DNA of 22,947 nucleotides from Oxalobacteraceae bacterium UBA4003 (GCA_002384815.1 DGBN01000002.1:21639-44585); one strand, 5' to 3'. Positions 1 to 8,827 are shown, counted from the stretch's first letter. The notes: generated from the sequence alone by a model not told the origin. Translations and numbers: made by a program.

Positions 1-131
1 GCCACATTTTAAATCGTTATCGGAGGCACATACCCTTAAATGCAAAGTGCATGCCCGCCAGCAATAAGCCTGCAGGAGACCAAGTGCATCGAATCGGTTA
101 TCCTGAGCGCCTCATTTTTTACACGACTGCC

Positions 132-911
132 ATGCTAAAAATTATTTCCGCCAACTTGAATGGCATACGTTCTGCCACAAAAAAAGGGTTCTTTCCGTGG
201 ATGATCAAACAATCGCCCGATTTTGTCTGCGTACAGGAACTGAAGGCGCAGGCCGCCGACATGACGCCGGAATTACTGACGCCGAAAGGTTATCTCGGCT
301 ATTTCCATTACGCCGAGAAAAAAGGCTATTCCGGCGCAGGCGTGTATTGCAAAACCAAACCGGATAATGTGCAGATCGGTTTTGGCTGCAGCGAATTCGA
401 TGCGGAAGGCCGCTATGTACAATGCGACTTCGGCAATCTGAGCGTGATTTCGGTCTACTGCCCATCGGGCTCGTCCAGCGAAGAACGGCAGCAGGCCAAA
501 TTCCGCTTCATGGATTTATTCCTGCCGCATCTGCTGGAATTGAAAAAACTCGGGCGCGAATTTGTCATCTGCGGCGACTGGAATATTGCGCACAATGAAA
601 TCGACCTGAAAAACTACAAGGGCAACAAGAAAAATTCCGGCTTCCTGCCGGAAGAGCGCGCGTGGCTGACACGCGTATTCGATGAAGTGCCCCTGGTCGA
701 TGTGTACCGCCGGCTGCACCCGGAAACCACCGACGAGTGTTACACATGGTGGAGCAATCGCGGTCAGGCATGGGCCAAGAACGTAGGCTGGCGTATCGAC
801 TATCAGGTGGCGACGCCGGCCCTGGCTGCCACTGCGCGCAGTGCTGCCATCTACAAGGATGAGCGCTTCAGCGATCACGCACCGCTGACCATCAGCTACG
901 ACTGGAAGTAA
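132..911 (+). CDS. xth: Exodeoxyribonuclease III (AP endonuclease, ExoIII family)
   Basis: DNA repair enzyme that cuts DNA at abasic sites and degrades one strand 3'->5', acting in the cytoplasm in base excision repair. The 259-residue product has the ordered motifs of the endonuclease/exonuclease/phosphatase fold: ANLNGIR at 7-13, VQELKAQ with metal-binding Glu36, CGDWNIAHNEID around 148-158 (Asp149, Asn151), the FLPEERAW segment near 171, WRIDY near 220 and the terminal SDHA with His249. Length matches the family (E. coli ExoIII is 268). I chose the ATG at 132 because homologues begin at the MLKIISANLNGIR core; an in-frame ATG at 51 would add 27 residues unlike the family. No clear ribosome site precedes 132. 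The next gene on the same strand, phoX, lies 188 bases away and seems unrelated. Function is near certain, the exact start less so. Confidence 0.93.
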   Translation: MLKIISANLNGIRSATKKGFFPWMIKQSPDFVCVQELKAQAADMTPELLTPKGYLGYFHYAEKKGYSGAGVYCKTKPDNVQIGFGCSEFDAEGRYVQCDFGNLSVISVYCPSGSSSEERQQAKFRFMDLFLPHLLELKKLGREFVICGDWNIAHNEIDLKNYKGNKKNSGFLPEERAWLTRVFDEVPLVDVYRRLHPETTDECYTWWSNRGQAWAKNVGWRIDYQVATPALAATARSAAIYKDERFSDHAPLTISYDWK

Positions 912-949
912 ACATTTCATCCTTGCGGCCAGCCGACTGGTCGCATGTC

Positions 950-976
950 ATTGCCGATATTCCGGCAATCTCGCTG
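950..976 (+). terminator. Weak hairpin after xth, possible terminator
   Basis: ATTGCCG at 950-956 pairs with CGGCAAT at 963-969 (seven base pairs, six-base loop). The T run (977-981) comes about eight bases later, which is late for a classical intrinsic terminator. It lies just upstream of the proposed phoX promoter, so it may separate the two transcription units. Confidence 0.3.
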
Positions 977-977
977 T

Positions 978-1011
978 TTTTCACGAAGCCGTCACAAAGC
1001 ATTTTTATAAT
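978..1011 (+). promoter_or_regulatory. Pho-box-like PhoB promoter upstream of phoX
   Basis: Two seven-base half sites, TTTTCAC (978-984) and CCGTCAC (989-995), are spaced exactly 11 bases apart, as in the Pho box consensus CTGTCAT-N4-CTGTCAY. Ten bases after the second half comes a perfect -10 hexamer, TATAAT (1006-1011), which is the usual distance in PhoB-activated promoters. No good -35 hexamer is visible at the normal place, again as expected when PhoB replaces it. The second half site matches 6 of 7 positions, the first 4 to 5. Transcription would start near 1018. Confidence 0.55.
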
Positions 1012-1099
1012 TCCTCCAACGCGGAGATCGCACGACATAGTTCCATGATTCGGCTTGCGGCCACCGGCGCATCGCAACTTATCCTACTCTGGAAAATCC

Positions 1100-3064
1100 A
1101 TGTCCGATCATTCCCCGCTATCTCGCCGTGACGTGCTCAAATTTCTCGCAGGCGCACCTTTACTGCCGCTGGGTGCATCGTCCATTCTGCTCTCCGCCTG
1201 CAGTGTAACGGCAAAAAATGCCACTCCTGCACGGTACGTATCGACCACCTTCACACCAATGGCAGCGCCAGCACTGGCCGATACCGCAGCCATGGCGACG
1301 ACTACAGCCGGCTCCATATTGAATGTGCATTACAGCGATCAATCGACGCAACACTACAAGCTCGCGTATCAGCCTTTCTTCATCACCGGCGAACAGGTTC
1401 CGGATGGCAAAGGTGGAACGCTTTTGAGCGGGGCTTATGTCGATATTCATAACCGGCCTATCATCGACCGCTCTATTGCCGGCAAGGAGCGGCAATTTTT
1501 TTCCGATGCACCGGACGGTACCTCGCTGCTGTCTCTTCCGAAAACAACGGTAGATGGGATCAAGGGCAAAGCGGTCTTTGCAGTCGTCCAGTTTGAATAC
1601 CTGACACGCGATCAGCTGGGCGCCGCCACCGACAAGAAGAATGCCTACGGCACGCTGCCGTCGCCGATTGCCGTTTTGACGCTGGATCAGGATCAGAGTA
1701 CCGGCAAACTGTCCCTGGTCAAATATCACAATGTCGACACGTCGCACGTGCATGGTTTGTGGATCACGTGCGGCGCAAGCCTGTCGCCATGGAATACGCA
1801 TCTGTCGAGCGAAGAATACGAACCGGATGCGCAATTCATCGAAAACCATATCCTCTTCAAAAAATTCAGCAAGAATCTGTTCGACGACGAGAATAAAGCC
1901 AATCCGTATCACTACGGCCACCTGCCGGAAGTCACAGTCAACCCAGACGGCAGCGGCACCATCAGGAAGCACTATTGCATGGGTCGTATCTCGCATGAAC
2001 TGATACAGGTAATGCCGGACAATCGCACCGTGTTGATGGGTGACGATTACATCAATGGAGGTTTGTTCATGTTCATCGCAGATCGCGAACAGGACCTGTC
2101 TGTCGGCACACTGTATGCAGCGAAAATAGGCGCAGGTTTTTCCGTCGACCCGGATGCGTCTGGCGCAAGCTTGAGCTGGATCAACCTCGGCCATGCGAGC
2201 AGTGCAGAAATCGAGCAAATGGCCAATGCCTTGAAGCCGTCCGACATCATGCTCAGCACAAAAGTCGATCCGCTCGATGCAAGCTATACCAGGATATTTG
2301 CAGACGGCATCGCCAACTGGATCAAGCTCAAACCCGGCATGGAGAAAGCTGCCGCCTTCCTCGAAACACATCGCTACGCCAATCTGGCTGGTGCCAGCAT
2401 GGGCTTTAGCAAGATGGAAGGCACGACCGTCAACATCAAGGACAAGATCGCGTATTCTGCACTGCAGAATATTCAACACTCGATGGTGAAGAACGATCCT
2501 GCATGGCGTGCATCAACCGGCATCACCGTCAACAAAGCCATTGTTGCCGGCGGCATATTCGCGCACAGGCTGGCCGGCGATCAACAAGATACGGATGGAG
2601 TATCAATCAAGAGCGAGTGGATACCGATCAAAACCAAAGCGCTGCTGATCGGCGAAGACATCCCGGCCGATGCATTGGGCAACCTGGCGAATCCGGACAA
2701 GATCGCCAATCCCGACAATCTGAAATTCTCCGAGAAAATGCGCACGCTATTCATAGGTGAAGACAGCAGCATGCACGTCAACAATTTCCTGTGGGCGTAC
2801 AACGTCGATACGAAAAAGCTTTCACGCATCATGGCCATGCCTGCGGGCGCCGAAGCAACCGGCCTGCATGTGGCCGACGATCTCAACGGCTGGACCTACA
2901 TCCTCAGCAACTTTCAGCATGCGGGCGACTGGAGCGGCAAATTGCATGGCAAGGTAAAAGCCTCGCTCGATCCCTTGATCAAGGCGAACTATCACGATCG
3001 CTTCGGTGCTGCCGTCGGCTATCTGACTGCTGAACCGGCTCAATTCTCTTTATCAGGGAAATAA
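1100..3064 (+). CDS. phoX: PhoX-type alkaline phosphatase / DUF839 family protein, Tat-exported
   Basis: Probable PhoX-family phosphatase (PF05787), the Ca/Fe-dependent alkaline phosphatase group that frees phosphate from organic phosphomonoesters outside the cytoplasm. The 654-residue product starts with a Tat-type signal: SRRDVLKFLAG at 8-18, a hydrophobic stretch, then LSAC at 31-34, which fits a lipobox with Cys34. It may therefore be a Tat-exported lipoprotein and not a free periplasmic enzyme. The DTSHVHGLWITCGASLSPW region and the GDD/NGGLFMFIADRE segment are typical of this family. The ATG at 1100 has GGAAAA eight bases ahead; an upstream in-frame ATG at 1055 would bury the Tat motif and is unlikely. 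A Pho-box-like promoter at 978-1011 supports control by phosphate starvation. Family assignment is firm; the substrate is inferred. Confidence 0.85.
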   Translation: MSDHSPLSRRDVLKFLAGAPLLPLGASSILLSACSVTAKNATPARYVSTTFTPMAAPALADTAAMATTTAGSILNVHYSDQSTQHYKLAYQPFFITGEQVPDGKGGTLLSGAYVDIHNRPIIDRSIAGKERQFFSDAPDGTSLLSLPKTTVDGIKGKAVFAVVQFEYLTRDQLGAATDKKNAYGTLPSPIAVLTLDQDQSTGKLSLVKYHNVDTSHVHGLWITCGASLSPWNTHLSSEEYEPDAQFIENHILFKKFSKNLFDDENKANPYHYGHLPEVTVNPDGSGTIRKHYCMGRISHELIQVMPDNRTVLMGDDYINGGLFMFIADREQDLSVGTLYAAKIGAGFSVDPDASGASLSWINLGHASSAEIEQMANALKPSDIMLSTKVDPLDASYTRIFADGIANWIKLKPGMEKAAAFLETHRYANLAGASMGFSKMEGTTVNIKDKIAYSALQNIQHSMVKNDPAWRASTGITVNKAIVAGGIFAHRLAGDQQDTDGVSIKSEWIPIKTKALLIGEDIPADALGNLANPDKIANPDNLKFSEKMRTLFIGEDSSMHVNNFLWAYNVDTKKLSRIMAMPAGAEATGLHVADDLNGWTYILSNFQHAGDWSGKLHGKVKASLDPLIKANYHDRFGAAVGYLTAEPAQFSLSGK

Positions 3065-3166
3065 GCCGGGCACTTGCGCAGGTCCTGGCTGCCTGTTGCG
3101 CGTGAAGAACGTGAACACTCTACAATTCAGCATTGAATCAGTTCGCCGTATCCATAGCCACCATCC

Positions 3167-4321
3167 ATGCCTACCGACTTTCCCTTGTCCGCAACATCGC
3201 GCCTTACCCGCTTCCACTCCATCGCCACACCTTTTCTGTTCATCCTGCTTGGTGTGGTCTATGCATCGTGGGCGGCACGTATTCCAGCCATACGCGATGC
3301 GCTGCAACTGAGCCCGGCACAATTGGGTATCGTTTTGCTGGGCGGCGGCTTCGGCGCCGTGGCTTCGTTTCCACTGGCAGCATGGCTGACAGGGAAGTTC
3401 GGTGGACGGCGTGCCGCCTGGTATTCTGGTCTGGGTTTGCTTGCAGTTCTCCCCAGCCTCGCCCTCGCACCCAATATGCTGTGCCTGAGCATAGTCGCCG
3501 TCGCTCTGGGTGCTGCATCCGGCTGTTTTGACGTTGCCATCAATGCGATTGGTACTGCGCATGAAAAAGAGGCAGGCCGTTCAACCATGTCTTTGCTGCA
3601 TGCCTGGTTCAGTCTGGGCGCGGTATGCGGCGCACTGTTGGGCAGCGCGATGGCCGGACTGGCGATCACGCCCTTGATACACTTCAGCGTCGCCTCGCTA
3701 CTATTGCTACCGCCTCTCTATATCGCTTATCAGGCATTACCGCCCGACCTGATTGTGCATGCGGAAAGCAAGGCCTTGTTTGCCATCGCACACGGCCCTC
3801 TGGTCGCGCTCGGCATCATCGGTTTTTGCGGCGCCGTCGCGGAAGGCTCGATTGCCGACTGGAGCGGCATCTTCATGAAAGACCAGATGGCGGCACACGA
3901 CGGCATCGCACCGTTGGCGTATGCAGGTTTTGCCACCTTGATGCTGTTGGCGCGGCTGGTATGCGATCGCCTGAAAGATCGCTTCGGCGCTCGCCGCATC
4001 GTCGCCTGCGGCGCCGTGTTTGCCGCAGGCGGTATTTTTATTGCGATTGCGGCATTCAGCATTCCGCTGACCATTATCGGCTTTGCACTGGCAGGCGCCG
4101 GTTTTGCAGCAGTATTTCCATTTGTATTCAGCGCGGCGGGAAGGCATGGCTCAACCGCGCTGGCGGCAGTCGCCACCTTCAGTTACAGCGGCGGCTTGAT
4201 CGGGCCGCCGATCATCGGATTTCTGGCGCAGGGATGGGGCATGCAAATTGCGCTCGGCCTGATAGGCGTGATGGCGCTGGCGATTGCCATCACAGCCAGT
4301 CGCGCTCGCTGGCTGGAATAA
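3167..4321 (+). CDS. MFS transporter, YbjJ-like
   Basis: Inner-membrane major facilitator transporter of 384 residues with about 12 hydrophobic segments. The start of helix 1 (FILLGVVYASWAARIPAIRD) followed by the LQLSPAQLGIVLLG segment resembles the YbjJ group, whose substrate is not established. Nothing in the sequence shows what is carried. It starts 102 bases after phoX without a clear ribosome site. A TACAAT hexamer at 3121-3126 might be its own -10 box, but the -35 is poor. It converges with the opgC-like gene, the two stops being 16 bases apart. Whether it belongs to a phosphate-responsive unit with phoX cannot be decided from sequence. Confidence 0.75.
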   Translation: MPTDFPLSATSRLTRFHSIATPFLFILLGVVYASWAARIPAIRDALQLSPAQLGIVLLGGGFGAVASFPLAAWLTGKFGGRRAAWYSGLGLLAVLPSLALAPNMLCLSIVAVALGAASGCFDVAINAIGTAHEKEAGRSTMSLLHAWFSLGAVCGALLGSAMAGLAITPLIHFSVASLLLLPPLYIAYQALPPDLIVHAESKALFAIAHGPLVALGIIGFCGAVAEGSIADWSGIFMKDQMAAHDGIAPLAYAGFATLMLLARLVCDRLKDRFGARRIVACGAVFAAGGIFIAIAAFSIPLTIIGFALAGAGFAAVFPFVFSAAGRHGSTALAAVATFSYSGGLIGPPIIGFLAQGWGMQIALGLIGVMALAIAITASRARWLE

Positions 4322-4337
4322 TGCGGGTGAGAGATAG

Positions 4338-5456
4338 CTAACGCTGATCCACCTTGCGTGTCAGTCTGATGGCTGCCCGCGCGGACAGGTAAAGCAGCAA
4401 TAAACCGCCAGCCAGCAGCAATTCATCCATCCAGTCGTCACGCTCATCCCACACATCGCCGATGATGGCCAGCGTCAGCAGCACCATGATCAGGTGCATG
4501 CAAAACACCGGTAGCGATGCTGCGCCTATGACCTCAAAAAATCGCAGGCGCGGCATGCAACGGCCACTGAAGAAATGCATGACAATCACCAGCAGGGCGA
4601 AGAAATTCAGCATGCGCAAGGGGCCGAGATGCCATTTATCAAATAGCAGATTCAGCGTCTGATGTTGCGGAAACGGCACTTGTCCGACTGCGTGACGCCA
4701 GATGAAAAAGAGCAAAGCCAGCACCAGCGCCCCACCTATGATGCGATTGGAAAAAGGCGGGCGCCGCTGCAGCACACCGCGGGCATCCAGCGAACCCAGC
4801 CACAGGCCGAACACCCAGAGCAGCAGCCAGGCAAATGTTTCAAATGAACCGGTTTCGCGAAACGGCACGGTCAGCCCGGTTACGGCCACCAGCATTGCGT
4901 ACAGATAGGCCGACAACTCAAACTGTGCGGCCAGCCACAACGCCCCGCTGACTGCAAAAATGCCGCGCCAGCCGTGTCGCATGCCATGCGCCAGTATCCA
5001 CGGACTGATGAGCAGAAACATCACGTACAAGGGCAGGATATCCAGCAAAGGCGGGTTGTAGATCAGCAGTACACTGGTCAGCAAACCCGTCACAGGATTG
5101 TCCAGATAAAAACCGATCAGGTTCTTCAAGCCAGGCTGATCGAATTTGATTCCCAGCATCGCGATCACGGTAAACAACAATAACAGGCACGCTACATGAC
5201 AGGCATACACCTTCAGCGTGCGCTTGAGAAAAGCCGTACGCATCGCACTGGCACCATGCTGCAACGATTTTTTTGTGTAGACCATCCCTGCCATGAAGGC
5301 GGATAGCATGACAAAACCTTCTGCTGCAGAAACAAAGCCCAGGGTCTGGCCCAATCCCAGGCTGAAGCGGGTAGGCAAATGCGTGGAAAACATCATGATC
5401 AACATCACGCCGCGCAGAGCATCCAGCTCCCAGCGACGTTGCAAACTTGTATTCAT
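4338..5456 (-). CDS. opgC: OpgC-like membrane acyltransferase
   Basis: Polytopic inner-membrane protein of 372 residues that fits the OpgC family (PF10129, acyltransferase-3 superfamily). In Rhodobacter OpgC adds succinyl groups to osmoregulated periplasmic glucans. The N terminus RRWELDALRGVMLIMMFSTHLPTR has the conserved R(W)xLDxLRG opening with a His in the first membrane helix, followed by about ten hydrophobic segments and an Arg/Lys-rich cytoplasmic C terminus. The ATG at 5456 was chosen because the RRWELDALRG core follows at once; the open frame extends 69 residues further upstream but that part is not membrane-like. No clear ribosome site. It lies 125 bases downstream of the permease gene on the same strand and could be co-transcribed. 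No glucan synthesis gene (opgG/opgH) is visible here. Confidence 0.75.
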   Translation of the reverse strand: MNTSLQRRWELDALRGVMLIMMFSTHLPTRFSLGLGQTLGFVSAAEGFVMLSAFMAGMVYTKKSLQHGASAMRTAFLKRTLKVYACHVACLLLLFTVIAMLGIKFDQPGLKNLIGFYLDNPVTGLLTSVLLIYNPPLLDILPLYVMFLLISPWILAHGMRHGWRGIFAVSGALWLAAQFELSAYLYAMLVAVTGLTVPFRETGSFETFAWLLLWVFGLWLGSLDARGVLQRRPPFSNRIIGGALVLALLFFIWRHAVGQVPFPQHQTLNLLFDKWHLGPLRMLNFFALLVIVMHFFSGRCMPRLRFFEVIGAASLPVFCMHLIMVLLTLAIIGDVWDERDDWMDELLLAGGLLLLYLSARAAIRLTRKVDQR

Positions 5457-5581
5457 GTGCAAAAGCGGCTTGCGATGCGTAACCGCAGAGGAAAAGAAGT
5501 AGCCTGGCGTACAGGAACGAAGCCTGATAGACAGGCATGGGTGCCAAAGGTTCGCGGTCGCAGCGCAGAGCTGCGCCCAGA

Positions 5582-6751
5582 CTACATGCGCATATGTCCG
5601 CGCTGCTGAAGATGATGCAGAACAATACCCGCGACAAAGCCGGCGGCCACATTCCACATGCACAGTGCAGCGGTCAGCAACACCACTGCCCGTGCACCGC
5701 GCTCGGCCGGGAAGGTGCTGCTACCCAAGGCCAGTTGCGCGCCGGTCAGAAACAGAATCACACCCAGTATGGCAAGCGGAAACAGCTTGAACAGCAGATC
5801 GACCGAAGCGCTGAAGAAAAATGCCAGCACCAGCAGCATCCCACCAAGGATCACCACCGAGCCGCCGGTACGTGCGCCAAATGCGATATGCCCGGCCATG
5901 CCGCCGGCGCCATGGCACATCGGCACACCACCGACCGCTGCACTGAACAGATTCATGATGCCGGTCGAAATCGACACGCCACCTTCGCTCACGCAGCGTT
6001 GCGGAAACAGACGGTTGTTTTCTTCCTTGATCGCAATCACTGCATTGCCCAGGGTCAACGGCAGTTGCGGCAAGGCCAGCAATACTGCGCCGACAAAGAA
6101 CTGATTCCATGACAGCTCGCTCAACGCAAACGTCGGCGTGTGGAAACCGATGGCCGTGCCGGATAATGCATCCAGCAGCACAGGATTCTGCACCATGCCC
6201 ACTACGGCGCCAAATGCCAGCAAGACAAACATCGCCGGTATCTTGCGATTACCCATCAACAGCAAGGTGGCGCTGCCGCTGATGAGGGCAATCAGCCAAT
6301 CGCTCTGCATCATCTTGACCCCCTGCAGCATGAAGCCGAAACCAAGACCGAACACGATGCCGATCACGACCACAGGCGGCACCATTTTTGCCAGGCGCGA
6401 AGCAAGCCCGGTGAGTCCGAGGAACAGCCACGCAATACCGGTCACCAGCGCCGCACTGTAAACCGCAGCGGGCGTGACAATCGCCGTTTGCACTGCCTGT
6501 AATGCAGCGACAGCGCCTATGGCTTTCATCGGTTGTACCGGAAACGGCGTCTTGTAGTACAAACCCGACACCAGCATCGCCGCACCGAAGGCGAACAGCA
6601 CGCCAAACGGATCCATCTTCAGCACACCGATATACGCTGCGACAAAGGGAATCAAGGTTCCCAGATCGCCAAATGCACCGGCCCACTCCATGCGGTCGTA
6701 GCGATTACCGCTGGGCACATCTGCTACAGACGGGATCGTTGGCTCGTTCAC
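5582..6751 (-). CDS. MOT1-type molybdate/sulfate permease
   Basis: Inner-membrane transporter of 389 residues resembling the MOT1 group (PF16983), relatives of SulP permeases that take up molybdate or sulfate. Visible signatures are WAGAFGDLGTLIPFVAAYIG near residue 23, FPVQPMKAIGAVAA near 71, NQFFVGAVLLALPQLPLTLGNAV in the second half, and PMCHGAGGMAGHIAFGARTGG, the conserved CHGAGG loop of the family. The start is a GTG at 6751, since no ATG occurs before the first conserved block; the ribosome site is weak. It begins 30 bases after the DUF6352 gene and in the same reading frame, so the two are probably one transcript. Molybdate versus sulfate cannot be settled from sequence. Confidence 0.75.
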   Translation of the reverse strand: MNEPTIPSVADVPSGNRYDRMEWAGAFGDLGTLIPFVAAYIGVLKMDPFGVLFAFGAAMLVSGLYYKTPFPVQPMKAIGAVAALQAVQTAIVTPAAVYSAALVTGIAWLFLGLTGLASRLAKMVPPVVVIGIVFGLGFGFMLQGVKMMQSDWLIALISGSATLLLMGNRKIPAMFVLLAFGAVVGMVQNPVLLDALSGTAIGFHTPTFALSELSWNQFFVGAVLLALPQLPLTLGNAVIAIKEENNRLFPQRCVSEGGVSISTGIMNLFSAAVGGVPMCHGAGGMAGHIAFGARTGGSVVILGGMLLVLAFFFSASVDLLFKLFPLAILGVILFLTGAQLALGSSTFPAERGARAVVLLTAALCMWNVAAGFVAGIVLHHLQQRGHMRM

Positions 6752-6781
6752 TATTTGGATAGTCTCACGCGTTACCAGAAA

Positions 6782-7801
6782 TCAGGAAATCGATGCCAGC
6801 GGCAAATTCAACAACAGGTTTTGCGGCTTGATGCGCAAGATGTCCGTCTCATTCATTGCGCACGCCAGGTAAACCGGGCGACCGGCGACATCGGATCGCA
6901 CTACCGACGGGTCGACGAAATCCAGCTGGAACAGCGACAGAATACGCCGGTTGCGCGCTTCGTCCAGCTCCACGCCTGCATACAGATCGTTCAGGATGCC
7001 GGTCGCTTCTGCATCCAGTCCGATATGCCAGGCCCAGTGTTTGGCCTCGATAGAACGCAAGGGGCGCACCACCACTGCAACGCCATAGAAATGATCTATC
7101 CATTTTTCAATCACGCGGCAAAACGCGGTCAGCGCGGCACGACCGTAGGTAAAGCTGATCACCGTATCGTGGCATTCGTTGCGCGTCCAATAGGTAGCGG
7201 CATTTTCCTGATCGATCACATCCAGCTCGACGCGTCGCGGTTTGGTTTTGGCTTCGATCAGCAGACGGCCGATATCGCCATAGTTGCCGCCGCTGGCATG
7301 CAAATCCACCGTCGCCGCGTCCGCCAGCATGACAGCGCCGTCTTCGAGAGCCACTTTTTGCGGACGGAAAAACAATTCGGCAGCGCGCACCTGCAAGGCA
7401 TCTTCGCTGTCGGCCAGCATGCCATGCACGATCATCTGCGCCAGTTGATCGATGAAAACCGGTGGCGCCGTCACCGTGCCGGCGCGGAATATATCCAGAT
7501 AGGCCGCTTCCAGCGTAGGCGCGGCCAGCAGACGATCGCGCCACGCCAGCAACACGCGGTAATTGTCGCGTGCATCCTCGTCCTGCAATGCAGCCAGTTC
7601 GGCTACCGTGACCGCACGCCGTGGTGTGACCAGCAAGGCTGCATGCAGTGCACGTTCATGCGCACAGGATTCGTCAACCGGAGCGACTTCCGGCCTGTGC
7701 CACCAGGCACTGAGCAAGGCGTCGCTCAGCAACAGGCGGCCATCCACGTCGCGCTGCGTGAGGGAAAAACCGGAATGCGGCCAGAATTCGTGAGAAGACA
7801 T
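6782..7801 (-). CDS. DUF6352 family protein
   Basis: Protein of 339 residues that I recognise as the DUF6352 family, known mainly from Burkholderiales and without an assigned function. It begins SHEFWPHSGFSLTQRDVDGRLLLSDALLSAW, followed by PEVAPVDESCAHERALHAAL and a middle block ARAAELFFRPQKVALEDG. No signal peptide or membrane segment is evident, so it is probably cytoplasmic. The start codon overlaps the stop of the truncated rlmI gene by one base (TAATG), which suggests coupled translation. The MOT1-like permease follows after 30 bases. The context gives no reliable clue to function. Confidence 0.65.
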   Translation of the reverse strand: MSSHEFWPHSGFSLTQRDVDGRLLLSDALLSAWWHRPEVAPVDESCAHERALHAALLVTPRRAVTVAELAALQDEDARDNYRVLLAWRDRLLAAPTLEAAYLDIFRAGTVTAPPVFIDQLAQMIVHGMLADSEDALQVRAAELFFRPQKVALEDGAVMLADAATVDLHASGGNYGDIGRLLIEAKTKPRRVELDVIDQENAATYWTRNECHDTVISFTYGRAALTAFCRVIEKWIDHFYGVAVVVRPLRSIEAKHWAWHIGLDAEATGILNDLYAGVELDEARNRRILSLFQLDFVDPSVVRSDVAGRPVYLACAMNETDILRIKPQNLLLNLPLASIS

Positions 7802-8445
7802 TATTTGAAAAACCTTTTATCGCCAGTTTTAAGATCGAACGCATAGCGCACGCCGTTTTCAGTCAGCAGCATGTCATCCGGCGGCTCCTCGCCGGCCAGC
7901 ACGCCATAAGTCACCGGCAAACCCTCGCCTTTGCGTATCAGTTCGTCAGCCCGCTCATAGACATTCACACAACCGGTTTCCATCATCAGTGATTGCACGA
8001 TCGCAACCTTCCACGCATCCACACCGGCCGACTGAAATTCGCAAATCAGGAAGCCATTCTGGTCGCCATACCAATCGACCACCAGGCCAGAGAGTTGATC
8101 TTCATCGCCTATGATCAAGGGCAGACGTTTGGCGGCGCCGATACGTTTGCCCTTGGCGGCAGCTATCCGCTTGTGCGCGGCAGTTTTGACGCGCCGCTTG
8201 ATCAAGGCATGATCGATCGGTTCATTTTGATCGAAGCTCCAGACGCGGGCGCGTATCTGCGATTTCGGCGCATGGGCGGCACGCGCAAGGAATTTTCCCG
8301 AAGAGGAATGAACCAGCGCGGTGGCGCCCGATTTAAACCGCTCGGCCGGCTTGCCATCCACCCGTTCGACTGCCGAGGCATAGATCCAGGGCTGGCGTTC
8401 GAGCAGACTTTTTTCCTTGCCCTGTTTAATAGTAATGATCAGCAT
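7801..8445 (-). pseudogene. rlmI: Truncated 23S rRNA (cytosine-C5) methyltransferase RlmI, N-terminal part only
   Basis: RlmI methylates a cytosine of 23S rRNA in the large ribosomal subunit. This 214-residue product matches the first half of E. coli RlmI (396 residues): MLIITIKQGKEKSLLERQPWIYASAVERVDG is the PUA-type RNA-binding start, then SQIRARVWSFDQNEPID and the LPLIIGDEDQLSGLVVDWYGD block. It stops at DLKTGDKRFFK, exactly where homologues read on as KTGHKTGxxLDQR into the S-adenosylmethionine-binding domain. The whole catalytic domain, with its VLxxFSYTG, DPPK and TFSCS motifs, is absent here and downstream. The ATG at 8445 was chosen from alignment with E. coli; an upstream ATG at 8508 adds 21 unrelated residues. 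Either a pseudogene left by a deletion or a surviving stand-alone RNA-binding piece. The TAATG overlap with the next gene suggests it may still be translated. Confidence 0.7.
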
Positions 8446-8827
8446 GCAATAAGTTGTTTGAAAAAGACAAAAAAGAGGAGCCATGATAAACCGCAATGCA
8501 TGCGACATAAAATTTAACCTTCATTTTTGACCCGGAATGAAATCACAGCGAGGGCAGGCGCATGCAAAGCAATCGCCGCGACGAAAACAATGGAGACGAT
8601 GGATGCAACACAGAATGACATCGAGGAACTGCGCCGACCTTGCACAAGGTGCCGACAAAGGCGCACGGATAAATTTCCATCCCGCGCCTTCTTCCCTGGC
8701 AAGGGCTTGAGCCGGCCCGGGCAGCACTTCCGTTGTACACCTCCGCTCTTGTCGCATGCCGGCTCTTGTGTCAGCATCTGTTCCTGTCGGCGAAGCGCCG
8801 GCATTCCACTCAAACTAGGCAGGCAGC
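8446..8827. other. Divergent intergenic region between rlmI' and ampG
   Basis: About 380 bases separating two divergent genes. I see no convincing conserved gene and no promoter with two good hexamers. AGGCAGGC just before the ampG start (8818-8825) can serve as its ribosome site. A small inverted repeat, CGGCG-AAG-CGCCG (near 8788-8800), lies about 30 bases before ampG. The open frames across this stretch show no recognisable motif. Confidence 0.4.

Noticed and set aside
51..131. Longer N terminus for exodeoxyribonuclease III
   Set aside because: The extra 27 residues do not resemble the family, whose conserved core starts at the ATG at 132.
1160..2479. Long open frame antisense to phoX (439 codons)
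   Set aside because: Composition with no recognisable motif; it mirrors the codon bias of the well-supported phoX on the other strand.
5563..5576. Inverted repeat GCGCAG-AG-CTGCGC between the permease and opgC genes
   Set aside because: Two-base loop and no T run on either strand; not usable as a terminator and probably chance.
6533..7846. Long + strand open frame across the DUF6352 gene (437 codons)
   Set aside because: Rich in Gln, His and Arg as expected of an antisense shadow; the minus-strand protein matches a known family and is coupled to its neighbours.
8514..8621. 35-codon hydrophobic minus-strand frame (MSFCVASIVSIVFVAAIA) upstream of rlmI'
   Set aside because: Could be a small membrane peptide, but it has no ribosome site and no support beyond hydrophobicity.
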